NCBI GenBank assembly: GCA_900551985.1
Contig: URYG01000028.1
Span: 1 to 21,181 of the forward strand
Origin: an uncultured Prevotella sp.
GTDB lineage: Bacteria > Bacteroidota > Bacteroidia > Bacteroidales > Bacteroidaceae
DNA length: 21,181 nucleotides
Reading direction: 5' to 3'
A program made the translations under genes and the position numbers. Below, piece after piece: positions 7,431-14,857 of this stretch (position 1 is its first letter; every line of letters starts with the position of its first letter). Under the pieces are notes generated by a model. The model had not been told where the DNA came from and did no database searches. It saw only the letters and a list, made by a program, of their open reading frames with translations.

Positions 7431-8900
7431 ATGAGTCCTATTTCAACAAGTAAAATGTCCAACTTCCGTTGGGTGATCTGTGCGTTGCTTTTCATTGCCA
7501 CCACAGTCAATTACATGGACCGCCAGGTTCTGTCATTAACATGGAAAGACTTCATCGCTCCAGAATTCCACTGGACTGATGACCATTACGGTACGATTAC
7601 CGGTCTTTTCTCTATCTTCTATGCCATCGCTAACCTCTTCGCAGGTAAGTTCGTGGATTGGATGGGTACCAAGAAGGGTTATCTCATCGCCATCTTCGTA
7701 TGGTCAACCGGTGCTGTGATGCACGCTGGTTGCGGTTGGGTCGCTATGCAGATTGAGGGTTACGATTCTATCGAGGCACTCCGCATGGTACAGGCTGGTA
7801 GCGATGCTGCCGTAGCCATTGCCACCATCAGTGTATGGTTGTTCCTCTCTTGCCGCCTGATTCTTGCAGTGGGTGAGGCTGGTAACTTCCCTGCAGCCAT
7901 CAAGGTAACCGCTGAGTATTTCCCAAAGAAAGACCGTGCGTTCTCTACAGCCATTTTCAACAGTGGTGCTTCTGTAGGTGCCTTGGCAGCTCCAGCTACC
8001 ATTCCTTTGCTGGCTCGCAGCATGGGCTGGGAGTGGGCTTTCATCATCATCGGTGTGCTCGGTTATGTATGGATGGGCCTCTGGATGTGGCTTTATGAGA
8101 AGCCATCCAAGAGCAAGCATGTAAACAAGGCTGAGCTTACTTACATTGAGCAGGATGAAGACATGGAGAAGGTTGAGGCTGAGAAAGCAGAGACTACAGA
8201 GGCTGCTGAAGAGGAGAAGACAATCGGCTTCCTCAAGTGCTTCAGCTATCGCCAGACCTGGTCGTTCATCGTGGGTAAGTTGATGACCGATGGTGTATGG
8301 TGGTTCTTCCTCTTCTGGGCACCTGCCTACTTCTCTGATCAGTATGGTTACTCTTCAGACTCTGGTATGGGTATCGCCCTCATCTTCACTCTTTATGCCA
8401 TCGTGACAGTATTGAGTATCGGTGGCGGTTACTTGCCAACCTACTTTGTAGATAAGAAGGGTATGAATCCATATATAGGTAGAATGCGTGCGATGTTGAT
8501 CTTCGCTTGCTTCCCATTGCTCGGTCTGATTGCCCAGCCTATGGGTGAGTACAGTGCATGGTGGCCAGCTGTCATCATCGGTTTGCTCGGTGCAGGTCAT
8601 CAGGCTTGGTCTGCCAACCTCTATTCTACCATCGGTGATATGTTCCCTAAGTCAACTGTGGCTACCATCACGGGTATTGGTGCCATGGCGGGTGGTATCG
8701 GTTCTTTCCTCATCAACAAGGGTTCCGGTATGCTCTTCACCTACGCAGAAGGTCAGGGTTCGGCATTCACCTTCATGGGCTTCGATGGCAAGCCAGGTGC
8801 TTACATGATTGTATTCTGCATCTGTAGTGTGGCTTACCTCGTAGGCTGGTGTATCATGAAGGCATTGGTACCTAAGTACAAGCCTATTGTCGTAGAGTAA
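7431..8900 (+). CDS. MFS transporter, hexuronate (ExuT-like) type
   Basis: This 489-residue protein has the major facilitator layout of two six-helix halves and belongs to the anion:cation symporter group that includes ExuT. Landmarks are TVNYMDRQVLSLTW near residue 25, the loop FVDWMGTKKGY, GEAGNFPAAIKVTAEYFP near residues 145-160, and ATITGIGAMAGGIGSF in the C-terminal half. It likely imports hexuronates by proton symport across the inner membrane, supplying the uronate pathway that KduI belongs to. The central cytosolic loop carries an acidic, Ala/Glu-rich insert (EKVEAEKAETTEAAEEEK, about residues 245-262). An internal start at 7455 (MSNFRW) is possible; the upstream ATG is kept because nothing argues against it. 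A terminator at 8990-9025 closes the operon. Confidence 0.9.
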   Translation: MSPISTSKMSNFRWVICALLFIATTVNYMDRQVLSLTWKDFIAPEFHWTDDHYGTITGLFSIFYAIANLFAGKFVDWMGTKKGYLIAIFVWSTGAVMHAGCGWVAMQIEGYDSIEALRMVQAGSDAAVAIATISVWLFLSCRLILAVGEAGNFPAAIKVTAEYFPKKDRAFSTAIFNSGASVGALAAPATIPLLARSMGWEWAFIIIGVLGYVWMGLWMWLYEKPSKSKHVNKAELTYIEQDEDMEKVEAEKAETTEAAEEEKTIGFLKCFSYRQTWSFIVGKLMTDGVWWFFLFWAPAYFSDQYGYSSDSGMGIALIFTLYAIVTVLSIGGGYLPTYFVDKKGMNPYIGRMRAMLIFACFPLLGLIAQPMGEYSAWWPAVIIGLLGAGHQAWSANLYSTIGDMFPKSTVATITGIGAMAGGIGSFLINKGSGMLFTYAEGQGSAFTFMGFDGKPGAYMIVFCICSVAYLVGWCIMKALVPKYKPIVVE

Positions 8901-8921
8901 TTGATGGTTGACGGTTGATCG
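8901..8921 (+). repeat. three 7-base tandem repeats directly after the MFS stop
   Basis: TTGATGG, TTGACGG and TTGATCG follow each other starting at the first base after the TAA stop. The remaining stretch to 8989 holds nothing I can recognise. Confidence 0.6.
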
Positions 8922-8989
8922 TGAAACATCAAGATAACGTAAACCGTTAAGATGAAATGAGTACTAGTTAAATTGAAATTCAATGATAG

Positions 8990-9025
8990 AAGCGCAGCGG
9001 ACAATTTGCCCGTTGCGCTTTTTCT
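8990..9025 (+). terminator. intrinsic terminator ending the uronate operon
   Basis: The 11-base arms 8990-9000 and 9010-9020 pair fully with one G-U wobble around a 9-base loop and run into a T-rich tail. Confidence 0.85.
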
Positions 9026-9095
9026 TTATTTTATTGTGCAGAGGGTATTTTTTTGCCCCTAAATTACGCAAGAATAAATAAAATGGTTTAAAATA

Positions 9096-9126
9096 TTTGT
9101 GCGTATAATTTTTTTTTGTAACTTTG
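9096..9126 (+). promoter_or_regulatory. consensus Bacteroidota promoter for the GH2 gene
   Basis: TTTG at 9096-9099 and TAACTTTG at 9119-9126 are separated by exactly 19 bases, a full match to the Bacteroidota sigma-factor consensus. Transcription should begin near 9133, leaving a leader of about 30 bases. The gene is thus regulated separately from the uronate operon. Confidence 0.8.
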
Positions 9127-9162
9127 CACAAAACTTAGTATATTACTTAAACTTAAAAAATA

Positions 9163-12100
9163 ATGAAGAAAGCAGTTGTGGTTATAGCTTTACTCAGTCA
9201 GGCTCTGGGCTTGACTTATGCCGACGATCAGACCGGGACAAGGGGTATCGGACAGTATCCGGGATGCCCATCTCAGTTTACGGCTCCTCAAATGGTGAAG
9301 GATGATGCCTATAGGAACATCGCCTTGAACCGTATGGTATATACTTCCTCGAATGCCGATTTCAATCTTACGGGTCATCTGGTAACAGATGGTATCATCA
9401 CTAGCAAGGCTCCTTCCTTCCTGAGGGTAAGAACGAATGAAGGCGAGTTGTCCAACCGTGACAAGGAGAAGATGATCGATGGCAACACGGTCACCAGCCA
9501 GTATATCAAGGGCGAGAAGGCTTTTGCCGAGTTCAATTGGGAAGCCATGAAGGTAAACCTCAGAAACCTGAAGTTTACAGGTGAATTGGCTTACTATCAG
9601 GACAAGGCTACTCAGGGTTATGTGATTCGTGTGATGGGTTCACACAATGGCCAGAAATGGGAAGTGCTGGGAGAAGAGAAAGGCACCGGACTTCCTGGCG
9701 AAGCTACCAAGCAGCAGGTAAGTTCCGACCCTAACAAGTTCCAGGATGTGGTGCGCCTGCCGCTCCGCAAGCTGAATGTTTCCATTCCTTTGAAGAAACC
9801 GGGCAACTACGAGCACGTCCGCATCGAATTTACCATGCCGGGTGCTGCGTGGTGGCGCGTCAAACTCATCGATAATACTACTTTATGGCGTCCATCCATG
9901 CACTTCTCCAGTGTATGGAAGTCTGAATTGGCAAAGAATGCCCAGTGGCTCTATGTAGATCTGGGTACTGTGGCTGATTTCGATCAGGTGAATCTCTTCT
10001 GGGTCAACAAGGCTCGCCATGGAAAGATTCAGGTTTCTAATGATGCTAAAAATTGGAGTGATATTGCTACCCTGGGACAGCAGAAACAGAAGGGACTGGT
10101 AGAGAAGGTGGCTTGCAAGGGGCATGGCAGATATGTAAGATTGCTGCTTACCCAGCCGGATGCTTCCGGTCGCTATGCCTTGTCAGAAATGCAGGTGATG
10201 GGTAAGGGTGGCTTGCGTGCAGAGCCAGCCAACACATTGGCTTCCAAGAATGGCAAGCAGATGCTCAACCAGTGGCAGCTGCGCCGTGAGGGAAGTGATG
10301 CCTGGATTCAGGCTACTGTTCCGGGAACTGTGCTCACCAGCTATATGAATATCGGTGCGGTGCCTGATAACCGCTATGATGACAATATGCGACAGATTTC
10401 CGAGTCGTTCTTCAACTCTGATTTCTGGTATCGTACCACCATCAACCATCAGCCATCTGCCAATAAGAACCTGCATACCTATCTCAACTTCGATGGTATC
10501 AACTGGAAGGCAGATATCCTCCTCAATGGTGAGAAGATTGGCAGAATCGACGGTGCCTTTATCCGCTCCCGTATCGACGTGACCAAGAAGTTGAAGCCAG
10601 GTGCCAACAAGCTCGAGGTGCATGTCATCAAGAATGCTCACTTCGGTGTTGTAAAGCAGAAGAATCTCCAGAATACCGACCTCAACGGTGGTGAGTTGGG
10701 TGCTGATAACCCTACCTTCCACGCATCTATCGGCTGGGACTGGATTACCAATACCCCAGGTCGTGAAATCGGTATCTGGAATGATGTCTATCTCACCCAC
10801 GATAACGGAGTGAGTGTTTCCGATCCGCTGGTAACTTCTACATTGAATCTGCCGGATACATTGGCAACCATGACTCCATCTGTCTTCCTGAAAAATGCAG
10901 ATGCCGTGGCTAAGACCGTGAAGCTTTCCGGTTTCATCGGTAAGATCCAGTTCGAGCAGGAAGTTAGTCTGCAGCCAAACGAGAAGCGTGAGGTGGCTTT
11001 TGCTCCAGCTGATTATCCGCAGCTTAAGAACCAGCGCATGAATCTCTGGTGGCCTAACGGCTATGGTTCACCTTATTTATATGATGCCGGTTTCAAGGTA
11101 TCAGACAAGGCTTCAGGAGAGGTAATCTCTGAGGTCAACTATAAAGCGGGTATCCGCCAGATGAGCTATGCCGACCTGGATACCCAGACCAAGATCTACA
11201 TCAATGGCAAGAGATTGAACCCACTGGGTGGTAACTGGGGATTCTCTGAGACCAACCTCAACTACCGTGGACGTGAATATGATGCTGCCGTTCGCTACCA
11301 TAAGGAGATGAACTACAATATGATTCGCGACTGGGTAGGTCAGATTGGTGATGAGGAACTGTATGAGGCATGCGATAAGTATGGTATCATGATCTGGCAG
11401 GACTTCTGGTTGGCTAATCCATGGGACGGACCGGATCCTGATGACGACAAGATGTTCCTCGAGAACTCTGCCGATTACATCTCTCGCATCCGCAGCCATG
11501 CTTGTATCGGTATCTATTGCGGTAGAAATGAGGGCTTCCCTCCTGCATCCATCGACAAGGTGCTGAGAGAGCAGGTTAAGGATATCCATCCACAGTTGGG
11601 TTATATTCCTAGCTCTGCCGACCTTGGTGTCAGCGGTCATGGTCCTTACCAGATGAAGTCGCCGTCTTTCTACTTCGCTAACCAGAGTCATAAGCTGCAT
11701 TCAGAGCGTGGTATGCCGAATGTGCCTACCTTCGAGTCTCTGAGCAGAATGATGGAATCGGAGCATCTGTGGCCACAGAGCGATGCATGGGGACAGCATG
11801 ATTATACATTGAAGGGCGCCCAGGGTGGTGAGTCTTTCAACAACATCATGGAAAAACGTTATGGCAAGCCTCAGAGTGCTGAGCAGTTTACCGAGTGGGC
11901 ACAGTGGCTCAACTATGATGGCTACCGTGCGATGTACGAGTCTTCTCAGCAGGACCGTCTTGGTTTGCTCATCTGGATGAGTCATGCCTGCTGGCCAAGC
12001 ATGGTATGGTGTACCTACGATTATTACTTCGAGCCAACTGCGGCATACTTTGGTGTGAAGAAGGCTTGCGAACCATTGCATATCCAGTACAACCCTGTGA

Positions 12101-12651
12101 AGAAGGTTGCTGAGGTGGTCAACTTCGCAGGTGGTGCCAAGAATGGCTTGGTTGCCAAGGCTCAGGTCTTTGATATGTACGGAAAGTTGATCAAGGAGGA
12201 GAGCAAGGAAGTGAATGTGGCAGAAGACCAGACCCTTGATGCCGTTAGCGTAAGCGAACCGGATGAGGAGGTTTACTACATCAAGTTGACCCTTGAGCAG
12301 AACAACCAGGTGGTTTCTGACAACTTCTATGTGATGGGTAAGGAGGAGGATAACCTCCAGGCACTCTCTAAGTTACCAAAGGCAGATGTTGCTGTCAGCG
12401 GCAAGCGTTTCGTTCAGCAGGGCGAAGAGTGGGTTGGCGAGGTAGAAATCCGCAATACCGGCAATGTACCTGCCCTCTTGGTTCGCCTGAACCTGAAGGG
12501 TGGTGATGGGGAGCAGATCCTCCCTGTTATCTATAGCGATAACTACTTCAGTCTGATGCCGAACGAGTGCAAGACTATCAAGGTATCTTATCGTGATGAG
12601 GATGGCAGAGGTCAGGCTCCTTACGTAGAGATTACCGGTTTCAATAAGTAA
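9163..12651 (+). CDS. secreted glycoside hydrolase family 2 with discoidin-like domains
   Basis: This 1162-residue enzyme starts with a signal peptide (MKKAVVVIALLSQALGLTYA). Residues about 45-345 look like one or two F5/8 type C (discoidin, carbohydrate-binding) folds, with WLYVDLGTVADFDQVNLFW and GRYVRLLLT. From about 360 it has the GH2 sandwich domain (VPGTVLTSYMN, FWYRTTI), an Ig-like domain, and the TIM barrel from about 665 (RDWVGQIGDEELYEACDKYG, IMIWQDFWLANPWDG). Likely catalytic residues are E790 in CGRNEG as acid/base and E848 in HSERGMP as nucleophile. The YFGVKKACEPLHIQYNP stretch resembles exo-beta-D-glucosaminidases and beta-mannosidases of GH2. It should act in the periplasm or at the outer membrane, removing terminal sugars from oligosaccharides; the substrate cannot be read from sequence. 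It has its own promoter and terminator. Confidence 0.88.
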   Translation: MKKAVVVIALLSQALGLTYADDQTGTRGIGQYPGCPSQFTAPQMVKDDAYRNIALNRMVYTSSNADFNLTGHLVTDGIITSKAPSFLRVRTNEGELSNRDKEKMIDGNTVTSQYIKGEKAFAEFNWEAMKVNLRNLKFTGELAYYQDKATQGYVIRVMGSHNGQKWEVLGEEKGTGLPGEATKQQVSSDPNKFQDVVRLPLRKLNVSIPLKKPGNYEHVRIEFTMPGAAWWRVKLIDNTTLWRPSMHFSSVWKSELAKNAQWLYVDLGTVADFDQVNLFWVNKARHGKIQVSNDAKNWSDIATLGQQKQKGLVEKVACKGHGRYVRLLLTQPDASGRYALSEMQVMGKGGLRAEPANTLASKNGKQMLNQWQLRREGSDAWIQATVPGTVLTSYMNIGAVPDNRYDDNMRQISESFFNSDFWYRTTINHQPSANKNLHTYLNFDGINWKADILLNGEKIGRIDGAFIRSRIDVTKKLKPGANKLEVHVIKNAHFGVVKQKNLQNTDLNGGELGADNPTFHASIGWDWITNTPGREIGIWNDVYLTHDNGVSVSDPLVTSTLNLPDTLATMTPSVFLKNADAVAKTVKLSGFIGKIQFEQEVSLQPNEKREVAFAPADYPQLKNQRMNLWWPNGYGSPYLYDAGFKVSDKASGEVISEVNYKAGIRQMSYADLDTQTKIYINGKRLNPLGGNWGFSETNLNYRGREYDAAVRYHKEMNYNMIRDWVGQIGDEELYEACDKYGIMIWQDFWLANPWDGPDPDDDKMFLENSADYISRIRSHACIGIYCGRNEGFPPASIDKVLREQVKDIHPQLGYIPSSADLGVSGHGPYQMKSPSFYFANQSHKLHSERGMPNVPTFESLSRMMESEHLWPQSDAWGQHDYTLKGAQGGESFNNIMEKRYGKPQSAEQFTEWAQWLNYDGYRAMYESSQQDRLGLLIWMSHACWPSMVWCTYDYYFEPTAAYFGVKKACEPLHIQYNPVKKVAEVVNFAGGAKNGLVAKAQVFDMYGKLIKEESKEVNVAEDQTLDAVSVSEPDEEVYYIKLTLEQNNQVVSDNFYVMGKEEDNLQALSKLPKADVAVSGKRFVQQGEEWVGEVEIRNTGNVPALLVRLNLKGGDGEQILPVIYSDNYFSLMPNECKTIKVSYRDEDGRGQAPYVEITGFNK

Positions 12652-12666
12652 AATTAAAAGTAAAAT

Positions 12667-12709
12667 AAAAAGCGCATCAGCGAGATTAACTTGCTGATGC
12701 GCTTTTTTT
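12667..12709 (+). terminator. bidirectional terminator between GH2 and nitroreductase genes
   Basis: AGCGCATCAGC and GCTGATGCGCT pair perfectly around an 11-base loop, with As before and seven Ts after. Because the flanks are A-rich on one side and T-rich on the other, it can work for the GH2 gene on + and the convergent nitroreductase gene on -. Confidence 0.9.
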
Positions 12710-12726
12710 GCAGTAAGACATTTGTC

Positions 12727-12753
12727 TTAACTCCTTTAACTTCTTTAACTTCC
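12727..12753 (-). repeat. three 9-base tandem repeats after the nitroreductase stop
   Basis: On the + strand TTAACTCCT, TTAACTTCT and TTAACTTCC run head to tail, ending three bases from the nitroreductase stop codon (12757-12759 on -). Confidence 0.6.
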
Positions 12754-12756
12754 GAA

Positions 12757-13494
12757 CTAAAGAAATCCCTGCTGCTTGAGGGCATCGAGGAATCCGATGC
12801 TCATAGCCTCGCAATCCTTCTTGGTATATCGGATATCGGTGAAAACCTGGGCTAATGTTTCTACGTTGTTGATGCGTACAAACTCCTGATTCTCTTCCAA
12901 TGCTTCCTTCTCGGCATAGAAGTCATCAATCTTTTCAGGGGTATAATCCTCGAAATGCTCATTGTGGATGATGCTTCTCAATGGCAGGCGGTCGCTCTGG
13001 GCTGGCTGTTCATCCGGCCATCCGATGGTAAGGGTAGCCACCGGCATCACGAGTTTCGGCAACTTCAGGGTGTCGATGATCATCTTCGGCATATACACCG
13101 TGGTGCCCAGGAAACAGGTGCCCAGACCCGCCTCTTCTGCCAGATTGGTGAATGTCTGGGTAAAGAGCAGGGCATCGGTAGCCGCATTCATAAACGAGAG
13201 GATATTGTCGTATCCCGGGGTTCCCTTGCGGTTTTCTGCCCAGAGGGTGGTGCGGCGGTAGTCGGCGCAGATGGTGAGTACCACAGGAGCGCCTGTTACC
13301 ATCGGCTGGTTGAAGTGGGCAGGGGCCAAAGCCTTCTTTCCCTCTTCACTGCGCGTTACCACTACGCTGTAGAGCTGCAGATTTCCCATGGTAGGAGTTC
13401 GCATCGCCTCTTCCAGCAACTGGTTTAAAAGTTCATCTGTTACCTCTCTGTCTGCATATTTGCGGATGGAGGTTCTTTTCTTGATTGATTCCAT
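12757..13494 (-). CDS. NfsA/FRP-type nitroreductase family protein
   Basis: The 245-residue flavoprotein begins MESIKKRTSIRKYADREV, whose RTSIRKY segment is the usual FMN-phosphate binding start of nitroreductases. Further signs are EAMRTPTMGNLQLYSVVV near residue 35, the AGLGTCFLGTTVY segment near residue 130, and VATLTIGWP with an adjacent short Arg-containing loop. It likely uses NAD(P)H to reduce quinones, nitro compounds or flavins in the cytosol. A longer reading to 13593 is possible in frame, but a promoter-like -7 box (13525-13532) lies inside that extension and the family starts at MESIKK, so the start at 13494 is chosen. It is the only - strand gene in the window and is convergent with the GH2 gene and divergent from the RNR-like gene. 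Confidence 0.88.
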   Translation of the reverse strand: MESIKKRTSIRKYADREVTDELLNQLLEEAMRTPTMGNLQLYSVVVTRSEEGKKALAPAHFNQPMVTGAPVVLTICADYRRTTLWAENRKGTPGYDNILSFMNAATDALLFTQTFTNLAEEAGLGTCFLGTTVYMPKMIIDTLKLPKLVMPVATLTIGWPDEQPAQSDRLPLRSIIHNEHFEDYTPEKIDDFYAEKEALEENQEFVRINNVETLAQVFTDIRYTKKDCEAMSIGFLDALKQQGFL

Positions 13495-13523
13495 ATCTTG
13501 TTTCTTTTTTATATTTCTCTTTT

Positions 13524-13602
13524 GCAAAGATAATGCAAGTGAGCGCAATGAAAGCTTGCTTTCAAATTGCCGAGTGCAGCTAATCTTATGCAAAGATAAT
13601 GA
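13524..13602. repeat. hairpin element flanked by duplicated GCAAAGATAATG words
   Basis: GCAAAGATAATG occurs at 13524-13535 and again at 13590-13601. Between them GCAATGAAAG and CTTTCAAATTGC (13545-13570) form a hairpin with a two-base bulge, followed by CGAGTGCAGC. From memory, very similar sequence recurs in Prevotella and Bacteroides intergenic regions; I could not check this. It sits in the nitroreductase promoter region. Confidence 0.55.
13525..13532 (-). promoter_or_regulatory. probable -7 box of the nitroreductase promoter
   Basis: On the - strand this reads TATCTTTG, the TAnnTTTG box. Start of transcription would be near 13518, about 24 bases before the chosen start codon. No clear TTTG was found at the -33 distance. 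A second identical box lies at 13591-13598. Confidence 0.5.
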
Positions 13603-13691
13603 AAGTTTCCCAAAAAGAACACGGTTCTTTTACATTTTTTGCTTCATAATGAGCTTTTCGTGCGTTTTTTGATGAAATATCTGCTCAAACG

Positions 13692-13723
13692 TTTCATATT
13701 TTAGAAATATTGTTTTAATTTTG
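13692..13723 (+). promoter_or_regulatory. promoter for the RNR-like gene and folB
   Basis: The -7 box TAATTTTG is at 13716-13723, with a TTTC -33-like element about 20 bases upstream at 13692-13695. The predicted leader is short, about 17 bases, before the start at 13747. Confidence 0.55.
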
Positions 13724-13746
13724 CAGCTAATTATTAAACGTTTGAT

Positions 13747-14442
13747 ATGGAATATACTGAAAATATGACTTTCGAAGAGGCGAGCCACGCCTTGATGAAA
13801 GATTTGAAGACCCGATTGGATGCCCTACACGAGCATTTTGATGCTCAGAATGTTGATTGGGATAAGCTCCATCTGCCATTGGCGAAACTCGTTTCCGAAG
13901 AAACACAGAAATCAATCGGCAGCCCAGAAGTGGTAGAGGTTCGACCTAAGGAATTGGAGTGCGATGTGGTAAGATACCAGAACAATAAGGAGAAATGGGT
14001 GGCTTTGGTCGGATTACTCAATGGTCATCCCTATGAGATATTCACCGGCTTGCAGGATGAGGATGAAGGCATTATGCTCCCCAAGTCTGTCACCAAGGGC
14101 AAGATCATCAAGACGGTTCTCCCGGAGGGCCAGAAAAGATACGATTTCCAGTTTGTCAACAAGCGCGGCTACAAGATTACCGTCGAAGGATTGAGCGAGA
14201 AGTTCAATCCCGAATATTGGAACTACGCCAAGCTCATCTCCGGAGTCCTGCGCTATCGCATGCCGGTTGCTCACGTCATCAAGCTGGTCAATCAGCTGCA
14301 GCTCACCTCTGAAACCCTCAACACCTGGCGGGTAGGCGTGGAAAGAGCCTTGAAAAAGTATCTCTCCGAAGAAAACGGAATAGAAAACAAGGAAAACGGA
14401 ATAGATCATAAGGAGACAGAAGATGAAATTGATGAGCAGTAA
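13747..14442 (+). CDS. stand-alone C-terminal module of a B12-dependent ribonucleotide reductase
   Basis: I recognise residues about 58-215 as the region near the C-terminus of the class II (adenosylcobalamin-dependent) ribonucleotide reductase of Bacteroidota, related to the TSCPD domain. Key stretches are RPKELECDVVRYQNNKEKWV, GHPYEIFTGLQDEDEG, LPKSVTKGKIIK, GYKITVEGLSEKF, and NYAKLISGVLRYRMP. The catalytic barrel, finger-loop radical site and B12-binding parts are all absent, and so is the C-terminal cysteine-rich finger; only one cysteine is visible in the module. Residues 1-55 are of no family I know. The tail (after about 210) is charged and low in complexity. With a promoter, an intact frame and a 20-base overlap into folB, it looks like a real gene rather than debris. 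It could be a regulatory or partner subunit for a reductase encoded elsewhere. Function is not known. Confidence 0.75.
   Translation: MEYTENMTFEEASHALMKDLKTRLDALHEHFDAQNVDWDKLHLPLAKLVSEETQKSIGSPEVVEVRPKELECDVVRYQNNKEKWVALVGLLNGHPYEIFTGLQDEDEGIMLPKSVTKGKIIKTVLPEGQKRYDFQFVNKRGYKITVEGLSEKFNPEYWNYAKLISGVLRYRMPVAHVIKLVNQLQLTSETLNTWRVGVERALKKYLSEENGIENKENGIDHKETEDEIDEQ
14411..14415 (+). promoter_or_regulatory. Shine-Dalgarno site of folB
   Basis: AGGAG seven bases before the ATG at 14423, inside the coding sequence of the upstream gene. It decides the folB start and is notable because most starts in this window have none. Confidence 0.6.
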
Positions 14443-14806
14443 AATATACCTCAGGAATGTGCGTTTCCACGCTTTTCATGGCGTATTGCCGCAGGAGGGA
14501 ATCGTAGGCAACGATTACCTCGTCAACCTGGAGCTGGATTATGACTTCTCTTCTGCCATGAAGACCGATGATCTTCAGGGAACCCTCAATTATGCCGAGG
14601 TCTATCAGAAGGTAAGAGAAGAAATGGCTGTGCCAAGCAAGCTCCTGGAGCATGTGGCAGGCAGAATCGCCCATAGACTCTTTTCCGATTTCCCGGAAAT
14701 CCAGAAACTTCAACTCTCTATCACCAAGGTAAATCCACCGATGGGTGCCGATAGCGACGGCGCTGGGGTAGAGGTTGTATTAACAAATGATAAAACTTAT
14801 AGTTAG
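14423..14806 (+). CDS. folB: dihydroneopterin aldolase
   Basis: FolB cleaves 7,8-dihydroneopterin to 6-hydroxymethyl-dihydropterin and glycolaldehyde in cytosolic folate synthesis. The 127 residues have the family signature: VRFHAFHGVLPQEG with the pterin-binding-side E25, NYAEVYQKV in the middle, LLEHVAGRIAHRL, and catalytic K102 in ITKVNPPMG. The length is normal. The start at 14423 is preceded by AGGAG at 14411-14415, a rare clear Shine-Dalgarno here, with seven bases of spacing. An ATG nine bases later has a worse distance. The gene begins 20 bases before the end of the RNR-like gene, so translational coupling is likely. Confidence 0.93.
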   Translation: MKLMSSKIYLRNVRFHAFHGVLPQEGIVGNDYLVNLELDYDFSSAMKTDDLQGTLNYAEVYQKVREEMAVPSKLLEHVAGRIAHRLFSDFPEIQKLQLSITKVNPPMGADSDGAGVEVVLTNDKTYS

Positions 14807-14832
14807 AATTAGGTTTTCTGATAATAAAGTAG

Positions 14833-14840
14833 TAATTTTG
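14833..14840 (+). promoter_or_regulatory. -7 box upstream of the amidase gene
   Basis: TAATTTTG ends 17 bases before the start codon at 14858. The -33 region is poor, so this is a tentative promoter with a very short leader. Confidence 0.4.
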
Positions 14841-14857
14841 CAAAATCATCAGAAAGT

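Noticed and set aside
13495..13593. N-terminal extension of the nitroreductase reading frame
   Set aside because: The extra 33 residues have no family match, cover the hairpin element and contain a promoter-like box, and the conserved nitroreductase start is at 13494.
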